From: Streptomyces sp. Edi2 | GTDB taxonomy: Bacteria > Actinomycetota > Actinomycetes > Streptomycetales > Streptomycetaceae | Assembly: GCF_040253635.1 (NCBI RefSeq) | Contig: NZ_JBEJGX010000003.1 | Location: forward strand, 9,052,767 to 9,116,766 | DNA length: 64,000 nucleotides | Direction of reading: 5' to 3' | In this document: piece by piece, positions 48,893 through 57,846 of the stretch | Layout of the letters: each line of letters opens with the position of its first letter | Numbering within the stretch: position 1 is the stretch's first letter | The notes under the pieces: model-generated | Databases searched by the model: none | The model's input: only the letters and a program-made list of their open reading frames with translations | What the model was told of the DNA's origin: nothing | Made by a program: the position numbers and the translations under genes

Positions 48893-49747
48893 GTGGCGCC
48901 CGCCACGCTGGGGAGACACATAGCCGCACTGGCCGACGCCGGGCCACGTTGGCGCGAGGACCGGGAGAACATCGCCGCCACCCTGCGGCACCTGCGCGAC
49001 GAACTCTCCGGTTCCGGGTACGAGGTCGTCGAGGAGCGATACGGCGAAGCGCCGCACCAGATCAATCTGTTCGCCTCACTGACGGGCCGGGACCCCGCGG
49101 CGCCCCTGGTGGAGGTCGGTGCACACTGGGACACCGTGCAAGGCAGCCCCGGAGCCGACGACAACGCGAGCGGAGTCGCCGGTGTGCTCGAAATCGCCCG
49201 CGCACTGCACGGGCTCGGCCCGCGGCAACGGGGGATCCGCTTCTGTCTCTTCGGCGAGGAGGAGGAGTGGATGACCGGCAGCGGAGCCCATGTCGAGCAG
49301 TTCACCGCCGCGGGCGAGGCCGTGGAAGGCCTCATCGCACTGGAGATGATCGGCTTCCGGGACTCCCGCACGGGAACGCAACGCGCCCCGCTCCGGATCC
49401 CCGGAGTCTTCTCCCCGCCGCGGACCGGCGACTTCATCGCCGATCTGCGCTCGCTGCCCTTTGCCAACGCGGTGCAGCGCAGCGCCCGCCGGTATGTCCC
49501 GGGCCTGAAGACCTACCTCCTGAAGAGGACCGGAGGCCTGCTCCGCGACGCCGCCCGCAGCGACCACCTTCCCTACTGGCGGACGGCCCGCCGCGGCCTC
49601 CTCGTCACCGACACGGCAAACCTGCGCAACCCCCACTACCACAAGGCCACCGACACCCTGTCGACCCTCGACCTCGACTTTGCGGCAGACGTCACCCGGG
49701 CCGTGGCCGGGGCACTGATCGACCTCGCAGACCGTCAGCAGGGCTGA
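48893..49747 (+). CDS. M28 family zinc aminopeptidase-like
   Basis: A 284-residue (from GTG 48893) peptidase with the M28 zinc pattern: G-A-H-W-D-T-V-Q-G-S-P-G-A-D-D-N-A-S-G and F-G-E-E-E-E-W, plus later acidic and His ligands in A-R-S-D-H-L-P-Y-W and N-P-H-Y-H. An N-terminal extension probably starts at GTG 48763 (overlapping the exporter stop) with I-D-T-V-S-E-L-T-V-H-P-P, joined by a one-base slip in the C-run 48852-48858 to Y-S-P-Q-L-A-D-A-L. So the gene may be frameshifted near its start. No signal peptide. Confidence 0.85.
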   Translation: MAPATLGRHIAALADAGPRWREDRENIAATLRHLRDELSGSGYEVVEERYGEAPHQINLFASLTGRDPAAPLVEVGAHWDTVQGSPGADDNASGVAGVLEIARALHGLGPRQRGIRFCLFGEEEEWMTGSGAHVEQFTAAGEAVEGLIALEMIGFRDSRTGTQRAPLRIPGVFSPPRTGDFIADLRSLPFANAVQRSARRYVPGLKTYLLKRTGGLLRDAARSDHLPYWRTARRGLLVTDTANLRNPHYHKATDTLSTLDLDFAADVTRAVAGALIDLADRQQG

Positions 49748-49882
49748 ACCCCACGCTGCCCGCCTGCCGCCGTTCGCTCTTTTTGACCGGTGCCTGGGGT
49801 GTGGAGCCGGGCTGATCAGTTGGCTGGTCGGGGCCGGCGGTTGGCTGTGTGCGGGTGGGGCGGCCGGCGTTGATCGTGCGCT

Positions 49883-50360
49883 TCAGGGAAGCAGGAACAC
49901 CAGCGCGGGGGTGAATACCACCGTGATCCCGAAGCTATGGGTGTAGGCCGCCGCCGCACCTGTTTCTGCCGATCCGAGAGACCCGTAGAAAATGACGCCG
50001 ATGACCGCGACCCCCAACGCGCCGCCAACTTGCTGAGCAGTCGACAGCACCCCCGATGCCAGCCCGGCATTGTCCTCGTCCACGGGTGTGAGGATCACAC
50101 CGATCAGAGGGGATTGCAGCAGTCCGTGGCCGGCCCCCTGCAGGGACAGGCAGACGACGAGCACTCTGATGGACAGCCGAGGTCCGCCCAGCAGCGCCGC
50201 GGCCACCGTGGCCCCGGAACTGACGGTAGCGATGCCCCCTCCTAACTCAAGAACCCGGCGGCCGAAGCGCGGCGTCAACCGGCTGGAGGCCAGGCTTGCC
50301 ACGAACATGGCGACGGCCAGCGGCATGTACACCAGTCCAGCCTGGTAGGCCGGCAGCCCT
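49883..50360 (-). pseudogene. MFS transporter C-terminal half
   Basis: Minus-strand hydrophobic protein with A-G-L-V-Y-M-P-L-A-V-A-M-F-V-A, G-A-G-H-G-L-L-Q-S-P-L-I-G and A-G-L-A-S-G-V-L-S-T-A-Q-Q-V-G-G-A-L, the end of an EmrB/QacA-like exporter. It is cut at about 50360 where an IS scar begins, so the N-terminal half is lost. Confidence 0.75.
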
Positions 50361-50395
50361 GGTACTGCAACGGTGTTTGTGCTGATGGGGCAGCT

Positions 50396-50501
50396 CTATG
50401 GGCTGTGTCCGCGTCGTGTGTAGTGGCTGATGCGGGCCTGGTGTTGTCGTTTTCGGCGCCGGTGTGACCAGTGCAGGATGTGGTCGAGGGTGTGGGCTGG
50501 A
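50396..50501 (-). pseudogene. transposase C-terminal remnant (IS4/IS701-like)
   Basis: The frame ending at 50396 reads L-D-H-I-L-H-W-S-H-R-R-R-K-R-Q-H-Q-A-R, the basic tail of such transposases. It lies at the break point of the exporter remnant. Confidence 0.5.
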
Positions 50502-50682
50502 CCGGCCGTCACCTGGGGGCGGCGGGAGCCGGCGCCCGCCCCTACCGGCTGCTGCGCGACGCGAGGGCCGACAGTGGGCTGGTGGGCGTGGCTCGGATAA
50601 CGCTGCGTGGCTGGGAGGGGCTGGCAGCGAGGGCCGGCTCGGCCACGGTAAAGGCTGGCCATGCCGAGCCGGTCGCCGCCGG

Positions 50683-50847
50683 TCAGCCGCCGCCGGTACC
50701 ATCACCCTGTCGAAAATGGGTCTCCGGCATCCGGTTGTCGTGATTCAGCGGTTCCTTCGTCCCCAGGCGGGCCCAGACCAAGAACGTCCCCAGGCCCACA
50801 GCCAGCAGACCGACCGGAATGAGTGTTGCGAGAGCCCACTCGGGCAT
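50683..50847 (-). CDS. small single-pass membrane protein, 54 residues
   Basis: ATG 50847 has a strong GGGGGAGG ribosome site. The protein is M-P-E-W-A-L-A-T-L-I-P-V-G-L-L-A-V-G-L-G then T-F-L-V-W-A-R-L-G-T-K, one membrane helix near the N terminus followed by a soluble tail ending in Gly-Gly-Gly. Family unknown, but length, start site and helix make it a credible real gene. Confidence 0.65.
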   Translation of the reverse strand: MPEWALATLIPVGLLAVGLGTFLVWARLGTKEPLNHDNRMPETHFRQGDGTGGG

Positions 50848-51100
50848 GCCGCCTCCCCCTTAGCGTCTCCTGACCCGTCCAGCGCCGTGCCACCACAGTA
50901 GAGCCCACCACTGACAACGAAGCCCAGTAAGGGCGAACGGCCCCTCATGCGAGGGGCCGCTTTGGGGAACGATGCAGGTCTGGAATGTATTTAACAGTCG
51001 GTAACTGGTGCTCTAAATGGCAGATTCGGCCCGAGGTCGTCGGCCTCACCGACCCCGACGGCTACGCCGTCCGCGGCCTGCACCCCCGCTGGCACACCGC

Positions 51101-51140
51101 CCTCACCCTGTGCTCCCGGCCCTCACCCTGTGCTCCCGGC
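51101..51140. repeat. 20-bp tandem duplication
   Basis: The 20 bases at 51101-51120 are repeated exactly at 51121-51140. The stretch 50848-51606 shows no supported gene. Confidence 0.9.
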
Positions 51141-51606
51141 CCGTTCGAGTTCTCACGCCGACGCCTGGGAAGGCCGAGCGGCCTTGCCGGGAACAGCAGG
51201 TCCTGCCGGAACTGTTGCACGGACCGGGGGACCGGTGTCGCACGGGTGGGAACAAGGTCATCCGCCCGACCGGATATCCGCGCCCCGAGTGCGCGGCACG
51301 CCGCCGCGTACTTGGACCAAGAATGGCTCGATGCCCCCACCGACTCCACCGACCCGACCCCCGACCGAGGGACGGGTGGGGCATCCTCCTGGCGGTGCAG
51401 TAGCGGCGACGTGCCAGAAAAGGCTGGTGGCGTGATGGGCCACGGCGCAACCAGGATCCGCGTCGACCGCTTCGGCACCCCCCAGAGGGGAGTCTCGCAC
51501 TCTGCGCTGTGTCAGCGCCGGGCTCGCAGGTCTGAACCGGGGCTCTGTGCGCCGCTCGTCCATCGCCAGCGAGCTGACAAAGCAGTTGGCTGGGAGGCCG
51601 CACGCA

Positions 51607-52205
51607 TCATTCAGTGGCTTTGTGCAGGAGTTCGGGTACGCCCTGGGCTGTTGCGTAGTTCTCAAAATCGGGGACGAGATCACGTACGAGTCGCACGCAC
51701 CGTGGCGCGCCGATGCGCTGGGCGAGGTGAAGGGACTCCCGAGCTGCTGCGGCGGCGCGCTCCGGCTCTCGCAGATCAAGGTGGCTCTTCGCCTGGTAAG
51801 CGAGAAAGATTCGCTTGGTCTTGGACCGGCTCGGTGGCAGGAGCTTCTGTCCGTCCCTGATGAGTTGGTGAGCGCTGCGGATGTCGCCCAGCGACAGGAG
51901 GCTCTGCACGGAATCCACCGCCAGGTCCGCCTCGGACAACCATGCGGCCCAGGTCGGCACTGGTTCTCCGGATGCGGCGTTGAGCAGGTGTTCGGCAGCG
52001 GCGAGGGCGCGAAGGGTGCCGCGTCGCTCGCCTTGTGCGGCCAAGGCCCGGGCAAGCCGGAGCTGGAGCAGAGACCGGGCGGCCGGATGCCGTGTGCGGG
52101 AGAGTGCTCGTTCCAGGATGCCGGAGGCAGTACGGGGGTCGTTCCGCCAGGATGCCTGGTAGGCGAGGTTGTGGCCGGTGTTGAGGATTGACCACTGACC
52201 GGCGA
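51607..52205 (-). pseudogene. TPR-containing regulator, 5' truncated
   Basis: The minus-strand frame ending at 51607 is a helical TPR protein (R-T-A-S-G-I-L-E-R-A-L-S-R-T, W-L-S-E-A-D-L-A-V-D-S-V-Q-S-L-L-S-L-G, F-E-N-Y-A-T-A-Q-G) like the C-terminal part of Streptomyces XRE-TPR regulators. There is no DNA-binding part and no start: at about 52205 the frame runs into the next gene's 3' end. It was probably cut by the arrival of the HEPN/TOPRIM island. Confidence 0.65.
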
Positions 52206-52219
52206 GAAGGCTGCAGACC

Positions 52220-53551
52220 CTACTCGGGCTTGGGCTCTGCCAGGCTGATGAGCGTCTCGGCCAGGCGACGCATCGGATTCCACTCGCTCCCCAGGGCCGT
52301 CTCACCCCTTTCTGCTTCTCGGAGCATCTCCTTGATGCGCCCTTGGACATGGGGCTTGTTGACAAGCTCACCTTGGTAGTCGTTCATCGGGTCGATGTGG
52401 GTCTTCCAACGCACTGGGACCGGCTTGCCGTCCGGCCCGACCAGGCAGTCTTGGCCGAAGTAGAACTCCACGGAGCAGGCTCGACCCGTGACGTCATCGG
52501 TCGAAGCGCCAGAGGGACCGAGGGTCGGGTAGGACTGTGCGTAATCCAGATCGGGCAACCTGCAGACCCCGTAGTGGTCTGGGAGAGATGCGCTGGCCAG
52601 CTGTCTCTCTGCTTGACGGCCTGCTGTGTCGTTGTCCAGGATGCCGATCACTCGATTCATGACGCCTGCGGCAGCGAAGCTCCTCAAGTTCTTGACGACC
52701 TGATCTGTGCCGCCAGCAGCCTTTGTGCTCTCAAGATCCCAAAATTTGAAGTATCCAGCGATCTCCGGACGGACAAGCCGGAGCGCCCGGGGTATAACCT
52801 GCGCATCGAATTTCCCTTCGGTGATCACAATGATGGGGCCCGTGCTTGCAGTCATGGCGTTCAACTCGCGGACGGCTTGAGCAGACAGGTCTTCATAGCT
52901 GCTGCAGTAGCCAGCCGCCAGGAGGTCCGACAAGTCCATCGTCGCCCGGGTGTGCGATTCCTGACCGTGGAGAAGTGCGGCGAGGAAGAGCCTTGGATCA
53001 TCGGCTTCGTACTCAAGGTATGAATCCAATTCCACCAAGCATGCCACCGCGATCGGATCTAGGTGAGCACCCCTCGGCCCGTCGTGATCGTATGACTTAA
53101 TGTGGGCTGCGAGTCCGGTGTCGATCACTTGCTCGCAGGACATCTGGTGAGGTGTCGCCGGGGCCCCACGGGCCGAGCTCACGAGGAGGATGTCCTCCGG
53201 TTGCCCATCGTCCTTGAGTCGCGATCTGCGAGTCTCTGCCATCGACCTCCTGCTGACCTCCGGCGTGAATCCCATAAGCCTTAGGCGCGTGAGGACGGTT
53301 GCGACTGTGCTGCGATATCCAAAACGGTCGGCGCTGTCCTCATAGTGGCCATCCCAAGTCTGGAACTCTTGCAGCTCCGGCGGAATCGCTTGACTATCTG
53401 GAATGCTGTTGAGTCGGTCGACCTTTTGCGCCCAATCGGCTTTCATGTATTTGTCTTCTTCTTGGAAGACAGTCATGAGCCGCGACGGGATATCGTTCTT
53501 TCCCCACAGAATCAGCCGCTCTCCCAGTAGCAGCCGCCATGCACTTCCCAC
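52220..53551 (-). CDS. HEPN/Toprim-associated domain protein, probable defence protein
   Basis: A 443-residue protein. The N-terminal start G-S-A-W-R-L-L-L-G-E-R-L-I-L-W-G-K-N-D matches the HEPN_Toprim_N family, followed by a helical region with F-L-A-A-L-L-H-G-Q (about residue 189). A TOPRIM domain spans about 238-330, with the acidic residue in V-I-T-E-G-K-F-D-A (Glu245) and D-N-D at 306-308 in G-I-L-D-N-D-T-A-G. The C-terminal Y-P-T-L-G-P and N-D-Y-Q-G-E-L-V-N are family motifs. GTG 53551 has GGAG six bases upstream. Base composition is clearly lower in GC than neighbours. The family is predicted by comparative genomics to act in phage conflict; this example is untested. Confidence 0.85.
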   Translation of the reverse strand: MGSAWRLLLGERLILWGKNDIPSRLMTVFQEEDKYMKADWAQKVDRLNSIPDSQAIPPELQEFQTWDGHYEDSADRFGYRSTVATVLTRLRLMGFTPEVSRRSMAETRRSRLKDDGQPEDILLVSSARGAPATPHQMSCEQVIDTGLAAHIKSYDHDGPRGAHLDPIAVACLVELDSYLEYEADDPRLFLAALLHGQESHTRATMDLSDLLAAGYCSSYEDLSAQAVRELNAMTASTGPIIVITEGKFDAQVIPRALRLVRPEIAGYFKFWDLESTKAAGGTDQVVKNLRSFAAAGVMNRVIGILDNDTAGRQAERQLASASLPDHYGVCRLPDLDYAQSYPTLGPSGASTDDVTGRACSVEFYFGQDCLVGPDGKPVPVRWKTHIDPMNDYQGELVNKPHVQGRIKEMLREAERGETALGSEWNPMRRLAETLISLAEPKPE

Positions 53552-53632
53552 TAGCAACTCCGTCTCAATGCCGCTATCGAGTCATGGTGATGATGTCAGA
53601 AGTGACCGCCATCTTCCTCGGGTTTCCCCCTC

Positions 53633-54033
53633 TCACCGACATCCTCTCTTGGAGTGGATGCTCGTAACCTTGGAAGCATCCTCAAGCGCCTCGCGGAGCC
53701 GTTCGTTGGTCAGTGCAAGCTGCTGGAGCTGAGCGACGGCGAGCGCAAGGTCTGAGGTCAACTCCTGGTTCTGCGGCGGAGCTTCGCGTTCCGGGCGATG
53801 AGCCTGTCGTGCGTGGTTGGCCCGTCGGCAGGGTCGGCAGGGGTGGACCGGAGGGCGCCGAGCTCTTGGGCGATGTCGGGGAAGCGGCGGCGGAACGTGG
53901 TGTTGCTCAGGCCGAGTTGACGGGCCAGCTTCAGGACGCTGGGTTTGGTGTTGGTCTGTCGGCAGGTCACGATCATCTCCGCCATCCGCTTGCGGACCAG
54001 GGCCTCGGGCAGGTCAGAGACGCGGGCGGTCAC
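53633..54033 (-). pseudogene. DUF6262 (Tn554 TnpC-like) gene with frameshift
   Basis: GTG 54033 begins P-E-A-L-V-R-K-R-M-A-E-M, then a small helix-turn-helix L-K-L-A-R-Q-L-G-L-S-N-T-T-F-R-R-R-F, and R-N-A-K-L-R-R-R. A stop then comes early, but the shifted frame continues a coiled coil (Q-E-L-T-S-D-L-A-L-A-V-A-Q-L-Q-Q-L) to a stop at 53633. This is the layout of DUF6262/TnpC of Tn554-type elements. It overlaps the recombinase stop by GTGA. Confidence 0.65.
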
Positions 54034-54714
54034 GTGAAGGACTCTGTACGTGTGTTGGCGGCCAGGAACTCGGTGATCTCAGCGTGACGCTGCTGGATGC
54101 GGTGCCGCAGGAGGGGAGGCATGGCCGGCCGCGCGACCATCCTCTTCTCCAGGCGAGCCAGTTTCCGACCCCAGGCAGCGACGTTCTCCGAGGTGAGGGC
54201 AACATTTCTGCAGGCCAGGGGCTTGCATCCGCCGTGGTCGGGTAGCCCTTCGCTTCCGCCGCGCTTTGCTTTCTCGCAGAGGGCTTTGGCGGGGTCGCGG
54301 ACGCACGTGATGTATTCGCCCGGGTTAGACGGCTGGATCATGCCGCTTCATGATCCGTTTCAGGCGGTGCTTGTGGAGGGCGATCTGCCCCTGGAACTGG
54401 TCTCGTTCGCCGAACTCTCCGAGTCGCCGGGCAACCTCTTCGGCCGACGGGCTGGTCAGATCGGTGTGCTCATGGGCGTCGATCATCGCGATGTAGATCT
54501 CGCCCCGGGCGAGGGCTTGTTCGCTCTCGACCTCGGCCCGGAAGCCGGAGGTACTGGTGCCTGCATAGCCTTCGAACATCTGGATGCTGTGGTGGCGGTA
54601 TTGCACGGCGCCGGCGACGGCTCCGCCGGGCCGTCGTGCGATGAACCACGCGAGCGTGCGCCGGAAGACGCTGGTCTTGAACCCGGTGCGGCTGCATCTG
54701 TGTTGATGTCGCAC
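54030..54714 (-). pseudogene. Tn554-like tyrosine recombinase, C-terminal part, frameshifted
   Basis: The frame reads F-R-R-T-L-A-W-F-I-A-R-R-P-G-G, Y-R-H-H-S-I-Q-M-F-E-G-Y-A-G-T-S and H-D-P-A-V, then an early stop; one base off, the next frame continues P-G-E-Y-I-T-C-V-R-D-P-A-K-A-L-C and C-R-N-V-A-L-T. The order matches the C-terminal half of the Tn554 TnpB-like integrases. The R...H-x-x-R...Y catalytic order has the Tyr in M-F-E-G-Y. The N-terminal half is absent. Confidence 0.7.
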
Positions 54715-54747
54715 GAGAATGGTCTGTTTTTGGCTGTTTTGTGGTGC

Positions 54748-54787
54748 CTGTGGCGCTGTGGCGCTGTGGCGCTGTGGCGTTGTGGTG
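54748..54787. repeat. tandem repeat, CTGTGGCG x4 plus degenerate copy
   Basis: Four exact copies of CTGTGGCG at 54748-54779, then TTGTGGTG. It sits at the truncated edge of the recombinase remnant. Confidence 0.85.
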
Positions 54788-54804
54788 GGGTTGGTGCGGT
54801 TGGG

Positions 54805-55830
54805 TCAGTTGTTGGTGATGGAGGGTGCGGGTGTCGGTGGGGGGCGGCTGTCGAGGAGGAAAAGCTGCTTTGGGTCCTTTGTGCGGCAGGGAAGCTGGAT
54901 CACGGGGGTCCATTGCGTCGGTGGGCTTCCGTGGATCGAGGTGCAGGCGCCGGTGTGGGTGGGGACGAGTCGGTAGCGGGCGTGGCCGGCGGGTTGGAGC
55001 TGGAAGTGTTCGGCGTTTCCGCGGTGGCCGCAGTAGTCGTTCGTCAGTTGGGCGCCTGTGTGTGTGCTCCCGCCCGTCACGCCGAGGCAGCCGTTGCCGA
55101 AGACCGGGTGGAGGGAGCGGAGCCGGTAGGTGCCGTCTTCCATCGGCTCGACGGAGTAGACCGGGACGGCTTTGGCGCAGGTGGCCTGGTAGATGCGGCC
55201 GCTGCTCTCCTCTTCTCGTTCGGACAGGCAGAGCGACGAGGCAGCGGAACGGATGCGGTAGATGCCCGGCTGGGGTCCGGGGAGCGCGGCGCGGGGCGTG
55301 GCGGAGGCCGGAGCCGCACCGATGATATGTGCCGGGGCTGTTTCCTCCCGGGTGAGGCGCGTGAGCGCCAGGGAGCCGCCGGTCACGGCCAGCAGGGCCA
55401 AGGAGACGCTGCCGATGAGGCGACCGTGTGCCGGCCTCCTCGGTCCCGGAGTCGTCCCCTGTTCAGGGGACGGCTTTCCCTGGTGAGTGCCGCTTGTGTC
55501 GGTGTCGCCCGCCGCCGTGGTGTCCTCGGGGGCGGTGGTATGGGGGCTGCTGCGGGTCAGGTCGCGGTGGGCCCTCAGCCAGCGTTCAACGTCGCGCGGA
55601 GAACCACCGCAGGCGCGGACGAAAGCCTCCACGACCTCGGGGCGGGGAAGGGAACCGCGGCTGAGGGTACCGGCAAGGGTGCTGGCCGGGAGCGCGTCCC
55701 CGCGTTCTTCGGCGTGCACGGCCAGCTGCCGGTACGTCAGGCCTGAACGGTCCTTCATGAGCCGCATCACCACGACGAACTCCGCCGGAGTCCTGGCTCG
55801 CCGGGGATCGGGTGGCTGCTCGTCGGGCAT
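54805..55830 (-). CDS. membrane-anchored XRE-type protein with extracellular ricin domain
   Basis: A 341-residue protein: residues 15-75 are an XRE-like helix-turn-helix (F-V-V-V-M-R-L-M-K-D-R-S-G-L-T-Y-R-Q-L-A and A-S-T-L-A-G-T-L-S-R), then an acidic/Thr linker, one membrane helix near residues 150-170 (S-V-S-L-A-L-L-A-V-T-G-G-S-L-A-L), and a C-terminal ricin B lectin domain (G-I-Y-R-I-R-S-A-A-S-S-L-C-L, N-G-C-L-G-V). ATG 55830 follows a purine-rich run. It could sense a sugar outside and act on DNA or protein inside. Confidence 0.85.
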   Translation of the reverse strand: MPDEQPPDPRRARTPAEFVVVMRLMKDRSGLTYRQLAVHAEERGDALPASTLAGTLSRGSLPRPEVVEAFVRACGGSPRDVERWLRAHRDLTRSSPHTTAPEDTTAAGDTDTSGTHQGKPSPEQGTTPGPRRPAHGRLIGSVSLALLAVTGGSLALTRLTREETAPAHIIGAAPASATPRAALPGPQPGIYRIRSAASSLCLSEREEESSGRIYQATCAKAVPVYSVEPMEDGTYRLRSLHPVFGNGCLGVTGGSTHTGAQLTNDYCGHRGNAEHFQLQPAGHARYRLVPTHTGACTSIHGSPPTQWTPVIQLPCRTKDPKQLFLLDSRPPPTPAPSITNN

Positions 55831-56180
55831 GTCCGCCCACTCCCTCCGCTTTCCCCCGTGTTCGGAACACCGGACAGGCTCGCAAGCGTGAGCTGGACAC
55901 ACAAGAGCAAATCGAGCTGTTCGGGGCGCGGGATCGCAAATCGGGGCGGGGAGGGTGGGTTGCCCGTACTGGGACCGCAGGGGCGGTCTTCGACGCCTGA
56001 GGGAAGATTCTCTGGTTTGCGCCCTCTCGCCGCGTGCCGAGACGTCGGTGTCAACCGCAAGACGGGTGACCACTGGACCGGCGTACGGATGGTGAAGAAC
56101 AGGAGCGGTGGGGACTGTGCCGACGCGCCGGTCGTCGACAGTGAACGCGGACAACAGTCCGACTTGCCCGGCTGATCAGC

Positions 56181-56217
56181 CCGGACATGTCCGGCACCTG
56201 TTCCGAACATGTCCCGG
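56181..56217. promoter_or_regulatory. two ACATGT-centred palindromes
   Basis: CCGGACATGTCCGG at 56181-56194 is a perfect 14-bp palindrome; CCGAACATGTCCCGG at 56203-56217 is a near copy. They lie 117-153 bp upstream of the small secreted protein gene; the same word occurs at 18767-18780. Confidence 0.6.
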
Positions 56218-56333
56218 ACAGGTTGTGTGCTGACATCCCCAGACCGAGGGAGCAAGCTCGCAACATCCGGCCCGACGGGAATCCCGAGCACGGGTAACCG
56301 TCCCACGTCCCTCACTGCAAGGGGAGTCCACCT

Positions 56334-56588
56334 ATGAGAATGCGTTTGGCCGTCGCGGCGGCTGTTCTGGGTGCTACTGCTACTGCCGCTGTCGCCGTGC
56401 CAGCGACGGCGACTGCTGCTCCGTCAACGGTCTCTTCGTCCTGGTACGACACCAAAGAGACATTCAACAAGAGCGCCGCGTGCGAGCGCAGCGGTCAGTG
56501 GTGGAAGGACAACCACACCAACGTCATACGGTGGCGCTGCGACTGGACCTCGTCCAGGAGTTTCCACCTGTACCTGCTGCTGCGCTGA
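56334..56588 (+). CDS. small secreted protein, 84 residues
   Basis: A signal peptide (residues 1-28, R-L-A-V-A-A-A-V-L-G-A then A-T-A-A) and a 55-residue mature part with two Cys and many Trp (S-S-W-Y-D-T-K-E-T, G-Q-W-W-K-D-N-H and R-W-R-C-D-W). ATG 56334 has GGGGAG upstream. Unknown family; two cysteines could form one disulfide. It is next to a ricin-domain membrane regulator on the other strand. Confidence 0.75.
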   Translation: MRMRLAVAAAVLGATATAAVAVPATATAAPSTVSSSWYDTKETFNKSAACERSGQWWKDNHTNVIRWRCDWTSSRSFHLYLLLR

Positions 56589-56639
56589 TCCAGGTACTTC
56601 AAACGGTCCGTCCCTCCGTAAGAAGGGGCGGACCGCCGC

Positions 56640-57060
56640 CCGGCTGCCGAGCCCGCCTTCGGCCCTACATCGACGAAGGCCTGATCGGCGGCCTCGAAGC
56701 CGCCCGCACCACCGGGCAGCTGGACAAGCTGCCCGCCTCGCCCGCGAGCTCAACGCCAACTACACCGCACAGCGCACCTACGCCTGCCACATGCTGCTGC
56801 GCGCGATCCTCGGCCATATCCCACCGGCCTTCGGGCACCGGTCCTTCGACCACGTGGTCGAAGGACGTCCTGGGGAAGACGGACAGGGCCTCCGTTCAAC
56901 GCCTGGCCAATGTCCGCGAAGCCGCCGACGACGCCACCGTCCGCTCTCCACCCATTCGAGCCGCATCACCATCCACGACCTGCCACACCGCGCCTACGCC
57001 AACGCCCTGCTCCCGCACGTCCTCGACAAGCTCACCGCCGCACCTCAGACCTGGCCTCGG
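56640..57060 (+). pseudogene. HEPN-like protein remnant, three frames
   Basis: Successive frames read L-R-P-Y-I-D-E-G-L-I-G-G-L, then R-E-L-N-A-N-Y-T-A-Q-R-T-Y-A-C-H-M-L-L-R, then G-H-I-P-P-A-F-G-H and K-T-D-R-A-S-V-Q-R-L-A-N-V-R-E-A-A-D-D. The order matches an uncharacterised HEPN-type helical family known from bacterial accessory genes (E-L-N-x-N-Y ... A-C-H-x-L-L-R-A). The exact function is unknown. Confidence 0.5.
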
Positions 57061-57179
57061 ACAGACACGAACGCCATGAGCCGGGCTCCGCACCGACTGC
57101 GGCAGAAGGGGACCGGTCACCGGCCCAAGGATGATGTGCCCGGCGCTGCGGGTGGACCCAGGGGGCTGACGCCGCCCGC

Positions 57180-57580
57180 GGCGGCAAGGAGGTCGTCGAC
57201 GAGTCCGACAAGTGTCGTCAGCTGGCCAGTGGCAAGTGGTACTCCGTATACGACGACGCCACCGTCACCAACGTCGCCCAGGCCACCATCGACCACATGG
57301 TCCCCTCGCCCAAAGCCCGGCGCTCCGGCGCCGACGCCTGGACCACGGACCAGCGCGAAGCCTTCGGCAACGACCTCGAAGACCCCAGCTCGTCGTCGCC
57401 TCCGAGTCCTCCAACAGCTCCAAGAGCGACAGCGGCCCAGCCGACTGGAAGCCGGCCAAGCACGCCTTGTGGTGCACCTACGCCGAGGACTGCACCCATG
57501 TGAAGTCCGTGTGCAAACTCACCACCACCGACAGCGAGAAGACCGCGCTGACCTCCATGCTCGACACCTGCACCAACTAG
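57180..57580 (+). pseudogene. secreted HNH/DUF1524-type nuclease remnant
   Basis: Reads K-W-Y-S-V-Y-D-D, then I-D-H-M-V-P at the HNH metal site, then W-T-T-D-Q-R-E-A-F-G-N-D-L-E-D-P; a slip in a C-run near 57389 changes frame and V-V-A-S-E-S-S-N-S-S-K-S-D-S-G-P follows, with L-W-C-T-Y-A-E-D-C and a C-terminal M-L-D-T-C. That is the Streptomyces extracellular HNH endonuclease layout. The N-terminal signal is missing. Confidence 0.7.
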
Positions 57581-57846
57581 CCCGCACAGTGATCGCGCCA
57601 GCGCGGTGTCCAGCGCGGTCAACAGCGTGCGGAACACGGCTCAGGTCTTCTTGCCGAGGCAGCCGACGACGCCTGAACCGCGGCTCATCACCAGGCCACC
57701 CGACCCGTTTGGCGGATGCAGGGATTGGGATCGGTGAGGCGAACGGCTGCGGCGAGTCGCCAGCTGGGCTGAGTGCGCTGCGGCGTCGATGAGGAGGAAT
57801 GCGGGCATTGTTGACGGTTGGCCGTGCGCCCGCCCAGATGGGGCGC

